This document shows positions 37,140 to 45,494 of a stretch of 64,000 nt of DNA, one piece after another (the stretch's first letter is position 1; every line of letters starts with the position of its first letter). A program made the translations under genes and the position numbers. This DNA is from Lacrimispora defluvii (GTDB taxonomy: Bacteria; Bacillota; Clostridia; Lachnospirales; Lachnospiraceae). Location: positions 1 through 64,000 of the forward strand of contig JAAOXG010000027.1 in assembly GCA_013036995.1 (NCBI GenBank). Direction: 5' to 3'. Below the pieces are notes generated by a model, which saw only the letters and a program-made list of their open reading frames with translations, was not told the DNA's origin and made no database searches.

Positions 37140-39270
37140 ATATTATAAGGGGATTGATATTTTTAGAGTTGTTGCAGCTTTTTTGATAATCGCAATTCAT
37201 ACCGCCCCCTTATCTTCATACAGCGAAACAGGCGATTTTATATTTACCCGGATAATATCCCGCGTTGCTGTGCCTTTTTTTCTTATGTCTTCGGGATTTT
37301 TTCTTATTTCTAGATACAATTATAATGACGATAGGCTAAGGACTTTTGTTAAAAAAACGGTACTTATATATGCGGTTTCTATTGCCATTTACATTCCCAT
37401 AAATATCTATAATGGCTATTTTGCAATGGATTATCTACTTCCCAACATCATTAAGGATCTTCTCTTTGATGGAACGCTGTATCATTTGTGGTATCTTCCT
37501 TCATCTGTTATCGGTGCAATGCTTGCCTGGTTTATCGTAAAAAAGACAGGCTTCAAAAAAGCATTGATGATTACATTGGCGTTCTATGTGATTGGATTAT
37601 TTGGTGACAGCTATTATGGGATCTCTGAAAAATTACCGTTGTTAAAAGCGTTTTATGGTTACGTTTTTCAGGTATCAGGCTATACGAGGAACGGAGTGTT
37701 TTTTGCACCTGTGTTCTTTGTGCTCGGCGGCATGATTGCCGATCAGACTATTCATACTTCATTGCAAAAAAGCCTCATGGGCCTTTTAGTTTCTGTCCTG
37801 TTATTGGTTAGTGAAGGGATATTGCTGAACAGGTTAGGAGTACAGAGGCACGATAGTATGTATATTCTTCTCCTGCCGTGTATGTATTTCCTGTTTCATA
37901 CTCTGACCTTTTGGAAAGGACATCAAAGAGCATTCTTAAGAACAGCAACGCTGGTCATTTATATAATTCATCCAATGATGATTGTTGTTATTCGTATGTG
38001 TGCTAAGCTGCTTGGGTTACAAACATTGCTTGTTGAAAACAGTGTAGTGCATTATCTGGCAGTCAGTTTTACATCCACTGCTTTTGCAGTATTGTCTGTT
38101 TTGGCGTTTTACAAAGTTAAGAATAGTAATACTAAAACAAAAGCAAGTGTCATAAATAAAGAAAGAGCCTGGATAGAAATTGATTTAAATAATTTAAGTC
38201 ATAATGTTAAAGTTTTAAGAAAAGCGATGCCTGAAGGTTGTGAACTGATGGCAGTCGTAAAGGCAGATGCTTACGGACACGGAAGTTTTGAAGTATCTGC
38301 GGCTGTAAGCCGCATGGGAGTAAAATCGTTTGCGGTTGCTGCTATTGATGAAGGTATTGCGTTGCGCCGATATGGAATTGAGGGAGAAATATTAATTCTT
38401 GGCTATACAAATCCTGCACGAGCCAGAGAACTTTATAAATACAACCTTACGCAGACATTGATTAGCTTTGAGTATGCAGGCTTTTTGGCTAATCAGGGAT
38501 ATAAGATTAAGACACACATAAAAGTTGACACAGGAATGCACCGTCTTGGATTTGCAGCCAGTGATGTTGATGACATTTTAAAGGTACTTAGGGACAAGAA
38601 AATATATGTATGCGGTATTTTTACCCATCTTTGTGTTTCAGACAGTCTTAAAGCGGAAGATGTCAGCTTTACGAAAATGCAGATTTCCAGCTTTTATCAA
38701 CTGCTTGAACGTATAAGAATGGCTGGTATAGAGCCTCCCCCGATTCATATACAGAGCAGTTATGGACTCTTAAATTACCCGGAGCTTAAATGTGATTATG
38801 TGCGGGCTGGAATAGCGTTGTACGGTGTTTTAAGTTCTCCACATGACAATCCTCATTTACATCTTGATTTACGGCCTGTTCTTTCATTAAAGTCACAAGT
38901 TATACTTATGAGGGCCGTTAGAAGCGGTGATAGCGTTGGCTATGGGAGATCATATGTTGCAAAGAGAGACAGCCTGATTGCAATCCTTTCTATAGGGTAT
39001 GCGGATGGTGTTCCAAGAAATCTGTCCAGTGAAAATGGAGAAGTTTTAATCGGGGGGCATACAGTCCCTATTGTGGGGAGAATTTGTATGGATCAACTTG
39101 CAGTTGATGTAACTGACATACCGGATGTTGCTGTTGGAATGACGGCAACATTAATTGGTACAGATAATAGTAATAGTCTATCTGCTGCTATGGTTGCAGA
39201 CAAGGCAGGTACCATAACTAATGAGTTATTAAGCAGAATGGGAACAAGAATAATTCACTCCATAACATAA
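37126..39270 (+). CDS. vanT: VanT-type membrane serine racemase
   Basis: This 714-residue fusion has an N-terminal acyltransferase-3-like membrane half (about 1-335, ten or so spans, starting FRVVAAFLIIAIHTAP) that is thought to serve serine uptake, and a C-terminal PLP-dependent alanine/serine racemase half (about 345-714). PLP lysine is Lys379 in VVKADAYGHG; RAGIALYGV and ICMDQLAVDVT are further racemase landmarks. It makes D-serine for VanG. The gene overlaps vanXY. No terminator is obvious after it; a remnant of an unrelated gene follows. It completes a vanG-like operon lacking vanU and vanW. Confidence 0.92.
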   Translation: MNHTKYYKGIDIFRVVAAFLIIAIHTAPLSSYSETGDFIFTRIISRVAVPFFLMSSGFFLISRYNYNDDRLRTFVKKTVLIYAVSIAIYIPINIYNGYFAMDYLLPNIIKDLLFDGTLYHLWYLPSSVIGAMLAWFIVKKTGFKKALMITLAFYVIGLFGDSYYGISEKLPLLKAFYGYVFQVSGYTRNGVFFAPVFFVLGGMIADQTIHTSLQKSLMGLLVSVLLLVSEGILLNRLGVQRHDSMYILLLPCMYFLFHTLTFWKGHQRAFLRTATLVIYIIHPMMIVVIRMCAKLLGLQTLLVENSVVHYLAVSFTSTAFAVLSVLAFYKVKNSNTKTKASVINKERAWIEIDLNNLSHNVKVLRKAMPEGCELMAVVKADAYGHGSFEVSAAVSRMGVKSFAVAAIDEGIALRRYGIEGEILILGYTNPARARELYKYNLTQTLISFEYAGFLANQGYKIKTHIKVDTGMHRLGFAASDVDDILKVLRDKKIYVCGIFTHLCVSDSLKAEDVSFTKMQISSFYQLLERIRMAGIEPPPIHIQSSYGLLNYPELKCDYVRAGIALYGVLSSPHDNPHLHLDLRPVLSLKSQVILMRAVRSGDSVGYGRSYVAKRDSLIAILSIGYADGVPRNLSSENGEVLIGGHTVPIVGRICMDQLAVDVTDIPDVAVGMTATLIGTDNSNSLSAAMVADKAGTITNELLSRMGTRIIHSIT

Positions 39271-39349
39271 AAAGAAAGATGGGTGTTTTCATTTTATGTG
39301 TCTTAGTGTATGATTATACATACAATACTTGTCGAAATGGAGAGAAATT

Positions 39350-39553
39350 ATGGTGGAATTAAAAACCCAGTTACCCCGGATATTTGACAGCTTTGCAAAG
39401 GCCAGACAGGATGGATTTCTGGCTATGAAGAAATTGAAGGAGTGGTGGTGGTATTTGAAAACTGTACCGGTGCAAAACAGATGGACAGACAGTGCCGGGA
39501 CGGGAGATCCACTAACCAACCTTGCTGATCACTATCTACAGATTGGAAGATAA
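39350..39553 (+). pseudogene. Remnant of a 2-hydroxyacyl-CoA dehydratase-type gene, deleted and frameshifted
   Basis: Three pieces of one protein family appear in two frames. From the ATG at 39350 (GGAGAG upstream) comes VELKTQLPRIFDSFAKARQDG, like the N-terminus of HgdB/double-cubane-cluster 2-hydroxyacyl-CoA dehydratase proteins. At 39448 a different frame gives VVFENCTGAKQMDRQ, matching the FENCTGAK cysteine motif from the middle of such proteins, and the first frame then resumes with TGDPLTNLADHYLQIG. The expected following GCSCMTPN is absent, and the frame stops at 39553. So an internal deletion of about 200 codons, one frameshift pair and a truncation have destroyed the gene. Confidence 0.65.
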
Positions 39554-40141
39554 ATGGGTAAAATTTTATGCTATGTATATCATAATATGGCCGACTTTGA
39601 AATCACTCTGTTACTTCACAGATTAAGGAATACAGGGAAAAGGGAGATTATAGCAATCTCAGAAGACCTGGATATAAAAACGGCCCAGTCGGGACTGACC
39701 TATCAGCCAGACAGGATGATCAGTAACATTCATAATCTGGATGATGTGGAAGCGCTGATCATTCCAGGCGGTCCCATTGACAACGGACAGAATGAAATCT
39801 GCCCTCTGATCCAGCAGATGGATGAAAGGAAAAAACTAATAGGAGCCATTTGTTTTGCTCCCCAGTTTCTGGGAAGAGCTGGACTTCTTGAACGGTATCA
39901 CTATACGACCTCATGTTCCCAGGAGAAGATTGTTAATATATCCTGCAAGGATCCGTTTAACCGTAAAAATGAAGTGATGAACCGGGTTGTTTGTGACCGG
40001 CATATCATTACGGCTCAGGGGTATGCATTTGTCGATTTTGCTTTGGAAATTTGCAGATATCTAAAGATATTTGAATCAGATTCTCAAGAATATGAGCAAA
40101 TCGTTAGAATTGGTGAATTTGAATATAAAAAAATTAAATAA
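39554..40141 (+). CDS. DJ-1/PfpI-family protein
   Basis: This 195-residue protein has the flavodoxin-like DJ-1/PfpI fold. The candidate nucleophile Cys100 sits in the elbow IGAICFAPQFLG, and LIIPGGPID precedes it, as in the family. Functions range from chaperone/deglycase-like to amidase or unknown; a catalytic partner His is not certain here. GGAAG seven bases upstream lies in the remains of the truncated dehydratase gene. It is followed after 126 bases by a promoter and an MCP gene, so it probably stands alone. Confidence 0.82.
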   Translation: MGKILCYVYHNMADFEITLLLHRLRNTGKREIIAISEDLDIKTAQSGLTYQPDRMISNIHNLDDVEALIIPGGPIDNGQNEICPLIQQMDERKKLIGAICFAPQFLGRAGLLERYHYTTSCSQEKIVNISCKDPFNRKNEVMNRVVCDRHIITAQGYAFVDFALEICRYLKIFESDSQEYEQIVRIGEFEYKKIK

Positions 40142-40158
40142 GCTTTTATTTGGTTACA

Positions 40159-40187
40159 TTGACAGAAAACTTGGAATGTATTAAAAT
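40159..40187 (+). promoter_or_regulatory. Promoter of soluble MCP gene
   Basis: Consensus TTGACA (40159-40164), a 17-base spacer and TAAAAT (40182-40187), about 80 bases before the MCP gene. Confidence 0.65.
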
Positions 40188-40267
40188 AGAAATGTGTCTG
40201 AAATCATTGACCTGTGCTCCCGCAGACAGGTACCGGATGATTTCCTAAAAAAGGGGGATTACGAAAG

Positions 40268-41101
40268 ATGGGCAGTTCTGTGACTGGTAACGAAATACTG
40301 GATTCTTTTTATTCTGTTATACCATATTTGATTAATTTATTTGATGATGATGTATCATTTGCCTTAACCGATGCAGAGAAGTTTATTAATGTCTGGAATG
40401 GCAGAAATTTGAAATTTCAAGTCAATCCCGGTGACGTTGTACCTGCCGGAGGTGCAATCAGAGAGGCATTGGAACTAGGCAGAGTAATTATTAAAGATGT
40501 GCCTGCCACGGTGTATGGTATTCCTTTTAAATCCTACGCAGTACCCATTACAGAAAGAAACAAGGTTATTGGTGTCCTGACATTAGGAAGAAGCCTGGAA
40601 AAGAGGAATAACTTAATCAGTCTGATCAACAAGCTGACTGCAGGTGCAAACCAGATTACTGAATCAACCAACGGAGTGAGCCAGGGAATCGGACAACTCA
40701 GGGAGATGAACGGCGAGATCTCTGTTAAGGTGAAGGAAGCCAATGACAGCACAAAGAATACAGATTCCATACTGGATTTTGTTAAGGACGTTGCAACCCA
40801 GTCCAATTTACTGGGACTGAATGCAGCCATTGAGGCAGCCCGTGCAGGAGAAGCAGGAAGAGGCTTTTCTGTAGTAGCAGGAGAGATCAGAAAGATGTCT
40901 GCTTCTACCAGCGAATCCATTGGGCAGATCGACGGTGTGCTGAAAAGCATTAATGCATCCATTACTGCAATTAACACCCGGATAACAGAATCCAATGTAA
41001 TTTTTACGAAAGAAACGGAAGAATTTGCAAAAATACTAAATTCCATTGAGGAATTAAACGGAACGGCAAAGCAGCTGGAAACACTTTTAGAGCATCTGTA
41101 A
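40268..41101 (+). CDS. Soluble methyl-accepting chemotaxis-like receptor
   Basis: This 277-residue protein has no transmembrane segment. The first 120 residues form a small sensor domain ([19 protein letters not shown] ... [16 protein letters not shown]) that resembles the PAS-like N-termini of cytosolic MCPs. A short MCP signalling domain follows with the tip [30 protein letters not shown]. It lacks HAMP and most adaptation helices, like the receptor at 26323. It would sense an intracellular signal. RBS GGGGGA is about 10 bases upstream. Confidence 0.85.
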   Translation: MGSSVTGNEILDSFYSVIPYLINLFDDDVSFALTDAEKFINVWNGRNLKFQVNPGDVVPAGGAIREALELGRVIIKDVPATVYGIPFKSYAVPITERNKVIGVLTLGRSLEKRNNLISLINKLTAGANQITESTNGVSQGIGQLREMNGEISVKVKEANDSTKNTDSILDFVKDVATQSNLLGLNAAIEAARAGEAGRGFSVVAGEIRKMSASTSESIGQIDGVLKSINASITAINTRITESNVIFTKETEEFAKILNSIEELNGTAKQLETLLEHL

Positions 41102-41192
41102 GCCGCTGATGAGATAGGGATAGAGCCAAAGGAGGCACTATCTCTATTCTTATGTAATGAAAATTTTTGAACATCAGGAAAGGGAGTAAAAC

Positions 41193-42149
41193 ATGAAGAT
41201 TAAAACATCAAAAGTGGCTGTAGTGGGGTGCGGACTGGTCGGATCCTCCACCGCGTTCAGCCTGGTAACCCAGGGAGTATGTGATGAAATTTTAATGATT
41301 GACATCAACCAGGAAAGAGCTTTGGGAGAGGTGCTTGATTTAAGGGATACCATCAAATACCTGGACCGTAATGTAAAAGTGCGTACAGCCAGCTACGCAG
41401 ACTGCTCAGACGTGGATATTATTGTGATCACGGCGGGAGCACCGCCACAAAAAGGACAGACCAGACTGGATACACTGGAGGTCAGTGCAAAGATTGTAAA
41501 AACCATTGTTGATCCAGTCATGGCAAGCGGCTTTGACGGGATTTTCATTGTAGTCTCCAATCCGGTTGATATCATTGCCCATTATGTCTATAAGCTGTCC
41601 GGTCTGCCAAAGAATCAGGTAATCGGTACGGGAAGCTCCCTGGATACGTCCAGACTTCAGAACTTTATAGCAGAGCTTGTAAACGTAGACCCAAGAAGTG
41701 TCTATGCCTATTCCATGGGAGAACATGGTGATTCACAGATGGTACCCTGGTCTACCGTAACAGTGGCAGGCAAATCCTTCAATGATATTATTCAGGATAA
41801 CAAGGATCTGGTTGGAGATGTTGACTTAGATGAGATCGTTAAAAAGACAACCAGAGAAGGCTGGGAGATCTATAACAGAAAGGGAACCACCTATTATGGT
41901 ATCGCTACGGCATGCGCCGGTATCATTAAAGCGATTCTCTACGATGAAAACCGTATCATTCCTGTATCAACCCTGCTGGAAGGCGAATATGGGGAAACCG
42001 ATGTATTTGCCGGAGTTCCCACTATCTTAAACCGCACAGGAGCCGCAGATATACTGGAGATCCATATGACAGATGAGGAACTGAATAAGTTTCATCAGTC
42101 CGTTGAAATTCTTCGGGAATATACTGGAAAAATGCATACCCCGGACTAA
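41193..42149 (+). CDS. L-lactate dehydrogenase-type 2-hydroxyacid dehydrogenase
   Basis: This 318-residue enzyme of the LDH/MDH family is NAD-dependent and cytoplasmic. The Rossmann VVGCGLVGSS (10-19), the NAD-specific Asp37 in LMIDIN, substrate-binding Arg91 and Arg154, Asp151, and catalytic His178 in GEHGDSQ are all present. In the specificity loop the sequence is AGAPPQKGQTR; the residue aligning to Gln102 of lactate dehydrogenases is Pro85 (or Gln86 if the loop shifts), so pyruvate is likely but a larger 2-oxoacid cannot be excluded. GGAAAGGGAG precedes the ATG and a strong terminator follows. Confidence 0.87.
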   Translation: MKIKTSKVAVVGCGLVGSSTAFSLVTQGVCDEILMIDINQERALGEVLDLRDTIKYLDRNVKVRTASYADCSDVDIIVITAGAPPQKGQTRLDTLEVSAKIVKTIVDPVMASGFDGIFIVVSNPVDIIAHYVYKLSGLPKNQVIGTGSSLDTSRLQNFIAELVNVDPRSVYAYSMGEHGDSQMVPWSTVTVAGKSFNDIIQDNKDLVGDVDLDEIVKKTTREGWEIYNRKGTTYYGIATACAGIIKAILYDENRIIPVSTLLEGEYGETDVFAGVPTILNRTGAADILEIHMTDEELNKFHQSVEILREYTGKMHTPD

Positions 42150-42165
42150 AAACAACGGGAATGTT

Positions 42166-42207
42166 AAAGCCTGTCACTGTGAAGTATCATGGTGACAGGC
42201 TTTTTTT
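42166..42207. terminator. Bidirectional terminator
   Basis: AAAGCCTGTCAC pairs perfectly with GTGACAGGCTTT around a 14-base loop, followed by a T-run. It serves the convergent dehydrogenase and ECF genes. Confidence 0.9.
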
Positions 42208-42757
42208 AGTGGGTATCGTCTGTATCCGCTTCCAGGCTCAGGCTCCTGATCTCGTAATTGCGCAGAAGAAATGGAAGCAGGGCACCGGATACAATCAGGC
42301 TGAATAAATTCTGAACCAGATTAAATGGAACATTAATAAGGGCAGCCGACTGGTTATATACCATCAGTTCGTAAGCAAAATATCCCCCTGTGATGAGAAT
42401 ACTGGACACAATGCCTGCAGTCAGAAAGGGTATCAGCCGAAACTGCGCTTTTTGGCAGCTGCGTGTAAATCTCCGGTACAAATACCCCCCGCTAAAGGCA
42501 GCCAGTGCTTTAATGAGAAAGGTAGCCGGTGCATAAAATACGTAACCTGAAATTAAGTCTGCCATCATGGAGCCAATCCCACCTGCAACAGCTCCTGTCA
42601 GAGGACCAAGAAGGATACCGCTTAGTAAAACCATTCCATCCCCCAGATGAATATAACCATTGGTTGCGGTTGGGATATGTATTACCATGGTAGCTACCGT
42701 GGTAAGTGCTGCCATTAAAGATCCAAATACTATCTTCTTTGTTCTTTTCTGATTCAT
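42206..42757 (-). CDS. ECF transporter substrate-specific (S) component
   Basis: This 183-residue membrane protein has about six hydrophobic helices and the S-component pattern (ALTTVATMVIHIPT, YIHLGDGMVLLSGILLGPLTG, MMADLISGY). Such subunits bind a vitamin, cofactor precursor or metal and work with a shared EcfA-EcfA'-EcfT module, not encoded here. The leader of about 90 bases before the start shows no riboswitch I recognise, so the ligand stays unknown. GGATGAGGG precedes the ATG. Confidence 0.83.
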   Translation of the reverse strand: MNQKRTKKIVFGSLMAALTTVATMVIHIPTATNGYIHLGDGMVLLSGILLGPLTGAVAGGIGSMMADLISGYVFYAPATFLIKALAAFSGGYLYRRFTRSCQKAQFRLIPFLTAGIVSSILITGGYFAYELMVYNQSAALINVPFNLVQNLFSLIVSGALLPFLLRNYEIRSLSLEADTDDTH

Positions 42758-42950
42758 AGTACCCTCATCCTTTCATATAAAAATATTTGATGTTTTTTGT
42801 TAAAACCTATCATATAGAATAACTGGAGTTTTTTAAATAGCCAATTTAAGCAAAATCATGCATACCAGTTGAACCAAATAAAAGGATTTTCCCAACTAAG
42901 CAGTGAGAAGGTGATTTTTAGAGCGCTGTGCAAATGGTTTTCGAATAATA

Positions 42951-42979
42951 TTGACATAATATAGCAAAGCATATAAGAT
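42951..42979 (+). promoter_or_regulatory. Promoter of two-component operon
   Basis: TTGACA (42951-42956), 17-base spacer and TAAGAT (42974-42979), 44 bases before the kinase start. The rest of the divergent gap (42758-42950) shows no gene. Confidence 0.6.
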
Positions 42980-43023
42980 TAATTAGCATTATTGCATAAA
43001 AAAGTAATTGGAGGGAGAATCAG

Positions 43024-44505
43024 GTGGGAAAAAGGCTGCTTGCCCGTTGGTATCAGATGACGCTGAACAGAAAGCTGTATATGGCGATCGGAAGCGTGGG
43101 AATTATCATGGGCTTTTCCATTTTTATTAATTTAAAGGTTGCCTATATTTTTATCGACGATGCAAGGGGCATTATGGATGATAATCTGGCTTGTTATAAA
43201 TTTCAGGAATCAATGGCTCAGGAGCGGGGAATATTTGCCAGTCTGATATCCAGCAGAACCATGGAAAATCTGGAGATCTATCAAAGAATCTGCCAGGATA
43301 CCAAGGCATACTTAAGCAGCCTGCCTTATGAATATGAAAAAATCGGAGAAGACCGGTACGGCGTAACCTGGAACATTATAAACGGATATGATACCTATGA
43401 AAAGCAGAAGGATAAGGTTTTAGCCATGAAACAGGGGGATCCGGATTATATACGGGAACTGTATAAGGTTTATAGTATGCAGAAATATCTGGATCAATAC
43501 GCTTCCCGGCTGACGAAAGTTGTTCTGATGAGCGGGAACGACTATTATGAGAATCGTGTTCCTGTGCTGAAACGAATGCCTTATCTGCTGGTTGCAATCA
43601 GTTTAACTGCATTTTTGATTCTGGTCGTATTTATCCGGTTTTTTACTGGGAATATTGTAAAGATCATGATGCAGCTTGCTACGGTTTCCGGAAGAATTGA
43701 AAAGAATGATTTTTCTTCTCCGGATGTGGTCTGGGAAGGGACAGATGAGATTGGCAGGCTGGTTCATGCATTTAACAAAATGAAACATTCCACAAAGAAT
43801 TTCATATCAGCAACAGAAGAAAAGCGCCAGATTGAAGAAAAGCTCTATAAACACGAACTGGAACGGGCAGATTTGGAAAAGCGTTTTTCCATGGCACAGC
43901 TTCAGCTGATTAAGAGCCAGCTGAATCCTCATTTTTTATTTAATACCCTTAATATGATCACTCGAATGGCCCAGATGGAAGAGGCGCCCGTTACGGAAGA
44001 GATGCTGGTATCCATCGGAAACCTTCTGCGCTACAGCTTACGGACTGCCAATGCGTTTGAACCTTTGGAGCAGGAGCTGAAGGTGGCAAGGGATTATATG
44101 TATATCCAAAAGATGAGGTTCGGAGACAGGCTGTCCTGGAATATTGACTGTGAGGAAGATCTCTATAAGGAGGAAGTCCCCGTTTTTATCCTGCAGCCTT
44201 TGCTTGAGAATGCAGTCATACATGGGATCTCTGAAAAGGAAAATGGGGGAAGTATTTTTATCAGTATCAGAAAGCAGAAGGAACTGCTGCATATCTTGGT
44301 TTCTGATACAGGAAAGGGCATGGATCCGGTAAAGCTGGCAGGGATCCGCAATGCAATTGAGACAGAAGGAACAGGTCTGGGGATTGGGCTTGGAAATATC
44401 TACAGAAGAATTTCCTCGTACTACGAATATGGTAAAGTGACGATTGACAGCACATTGGATCAGGGAACAGAGGTAATCATTGTTTTTGGAGGAAAAAAGG
44501 GGTGA
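43024..44505 (+). CDS. YesM/LytS-type sensor histidine kinase
   Basis: This 493-residue membrane kinase starts with GTG (GGAGGGAG upstream). Two transmembrane segments (about 17-38 and 186-206) bracket an extracytoplasmic sensing region of about 145 residues, followed by HAMP (about 207-258), a coiled coil and the His_kinase domain with phospho-acceptor His303 in SQLNPHFLFNTLN, and an ATPase domain with GLGIGLGNIYRR. These systems usually control sugar importers. The response regulator begins 7 bases after the stop, and a sugar ABC importer operon follows, which makes it the likely target. Confidence 0.9.
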   Translation: MGKRLLARWYQMTLNRKLYMAIGSVGIIMGFSIFINLKVAYIFIDDARGIMDDNLACYKFQESMAQERGIFASLISSRTMENLEIYQRICQDTKAYLSSLPYEYEKIGEDRYGVTWNIINGYDTYEKQKDKVLAMKQGDPDYIRELYKVYSMQKYLDQYASRLTKVVLMSGNDYYENRVPVLKRMPYLLVAISLTAFLILVVFIRFFTGNIVKIMMQLATVSGRIEKNDFSSPDVVWEGTDEIGRLVHAFNKMKHSTKNFISATEEKRQIEEKLYKHELERADLEKRFSMAQLQLIKSQLNPHFLFNTLNMITRMAQMEEAPVTEEMLVSIGNLLRYSLRTANAFEPLEQELKVARDYMYIQKMRFGDRLSWNIDCEEDLYKEEVPVFILQPLLENAVIHGISEKENGGSIFISIRKQKELLHILVSDTGKGMDPVKLAGIRNAIETEGTGLGIGLGNIYRRISSYYEYGKVTIDSTLDQGTEVIIVFGGKKG

Positions 44506-44512
44506 ACAAACG

Positions 44513-45313
44513 ATGTATCGGCTGATGATTGTGGAAGATGAAATGATTGAGCGGATGGTGCTTAAAAAAATGCTCCAAAAAAAATTCGGAGAGGACTGCG
44601 TGATCTATGAAGCCAGAAACGGCATAGAAGCGGTGGAACTCTTTCGAAAAGAGGACATACAGATCATTATTCTGGATATTGGCATGCCGGGAATGAATGG
44701 GATCCAGGCTGCAGAAATTATGCGAAAAGAAGATTCCAGGTGCTGTCTGATCTTCCTGACTGCTTATGACCGGTTTGATTATGCAAAAAAGGCGATTTCT
44801 ATCAGAGCCATGGAATATATACTGAAACCTTATTCCCAGAAAGAAGTGATCAGTGTGGTAGAAGAAGCCCTTCGGGTGACGAATGACTGGAACGGGCATG
44901 GCAAAAAAGCAATACAAAATGAGGCTGGGGAACAGAAAGAACTGATGGAAGAGGAAACGGATTTAAACAGCAGCCGTTTGTCAGTTATGGCCTCCATGGT
45001 TATGGAGTATATTAAATCCAATTTTATGAATGAGATCTCCATGAGTGAGACAGCCCGGGCAATCGGCTATTCAGAGCCTTATTTCTGCAAGATGTTCAAG
45101 CAGCAGTTTGGTCAGAGTTTTACCTCTTACCTGGCTGAATACCGGGTGGGGGAAGCGAAAAAGATGCTGGAGCAGCCCAATGTCAATGTAAAGGAAATCG
45201 GTGTCAGAGTTGGATATGCGGATAATAATTACTTTACGAAAGTCTTTAAACGTCTGGAAGGTTTAAATCCATCTGAGTACAGAATGAACAAATTAAAAGA
45301 ACTTCAATCTTAA
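44513..45313 (+). CDS. YesN-type response regulator with AraC DNA-binding domain
   Basis: This 266-residue regulator has a receiver domain (1-120) with Asp55 in IIILDIGMPG and a C-terminal AraC double HTH (about 165-262) with SMSETARAIGYSEPYFCKMFKQ and the terminal GLNPSEYRMNKL. GGGGTG is placed correctly before the ATG at 44513, the in-frame extension to 44480 overlaps the kinase gene. It is the output of the preceding kinase and likely activates the downstream sugar importer. Confidence 0.9.
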   Translation: MYRLMIVEDEMIERMVLKKMLQKKFGEDCVIYEARNGIEAVELFRKEDIQIIILDIGMPGMNGIQAAEIMRKEDSRCCLIFLTAYDRFDYAKKAISIRAMEYILKPYSQKEVISVVEEALRVTNDWNGHGKKAIQNEAGEQKELMEEETDLNSSRLSVMASMVMEYIKSNFMNEISMSETARAIGYSEPYFCKMFKQQFGQSFTSYLAEYRVGEAKKMLEQPNVNVKEIGVRVGYADNNYFTKVFKRLEGLNPSEYRMNKLKELQS

Positions 45314-45322
45314 ACAATTAAT

Positions 45323-45362
45323 AAAAAACGCTTGTCTTTTAAAGAGGACAGGTGTTTTTTTT
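45323..45362 (+). terminator. Terminator after the two-component operon
   Basis: AAAAAACGCTTGTC pairs with GACAGGTGTTTTTT (G-T pairs inside), loop of about 10 bases, then a T-run. Confidence 0.8.
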
Positions 45363-45427
45363 GTGCTCCTTTACAAAAAAAAGATAAAAATTTTCTATGA
45401 AAGCTAAAATGTTACGATAGAATCCAG

Positions 45428-45447
45428 GGGTGGACCACCCGTATAAT
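45428..45447 (+). promoter_or_regulatory. Palindrome plus -10 before the sugar ABC operon
   Basis: The perfect palindrome GGGTGGACCACCC (45428-45440) is followed at once by TATAAT (45442-45447). No good -35 is visible, as expected for an activator-dependent promoter; YesN-type control is inferred. Confidence 0.5.
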
Positions 45448-45494
45448 AAACCCAGGCACAAAAAGTGTGTAGAAACCAGAGAGGAGGATATGAC

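Noticed and set aside
42758-42850. Leader of the ECF S-component gene inspected for a vitamin or preQ1 riboswitch.
   Set aside because: No conserved core or stem arrangement of a known riboswitch class was visible.
45399-45423. TAGAAT considered as the -10 of the sugar ABC operon.
   Set aside because: No acceptable -35 at 16-18 bases, and TATAAT at 45442 is a better match.
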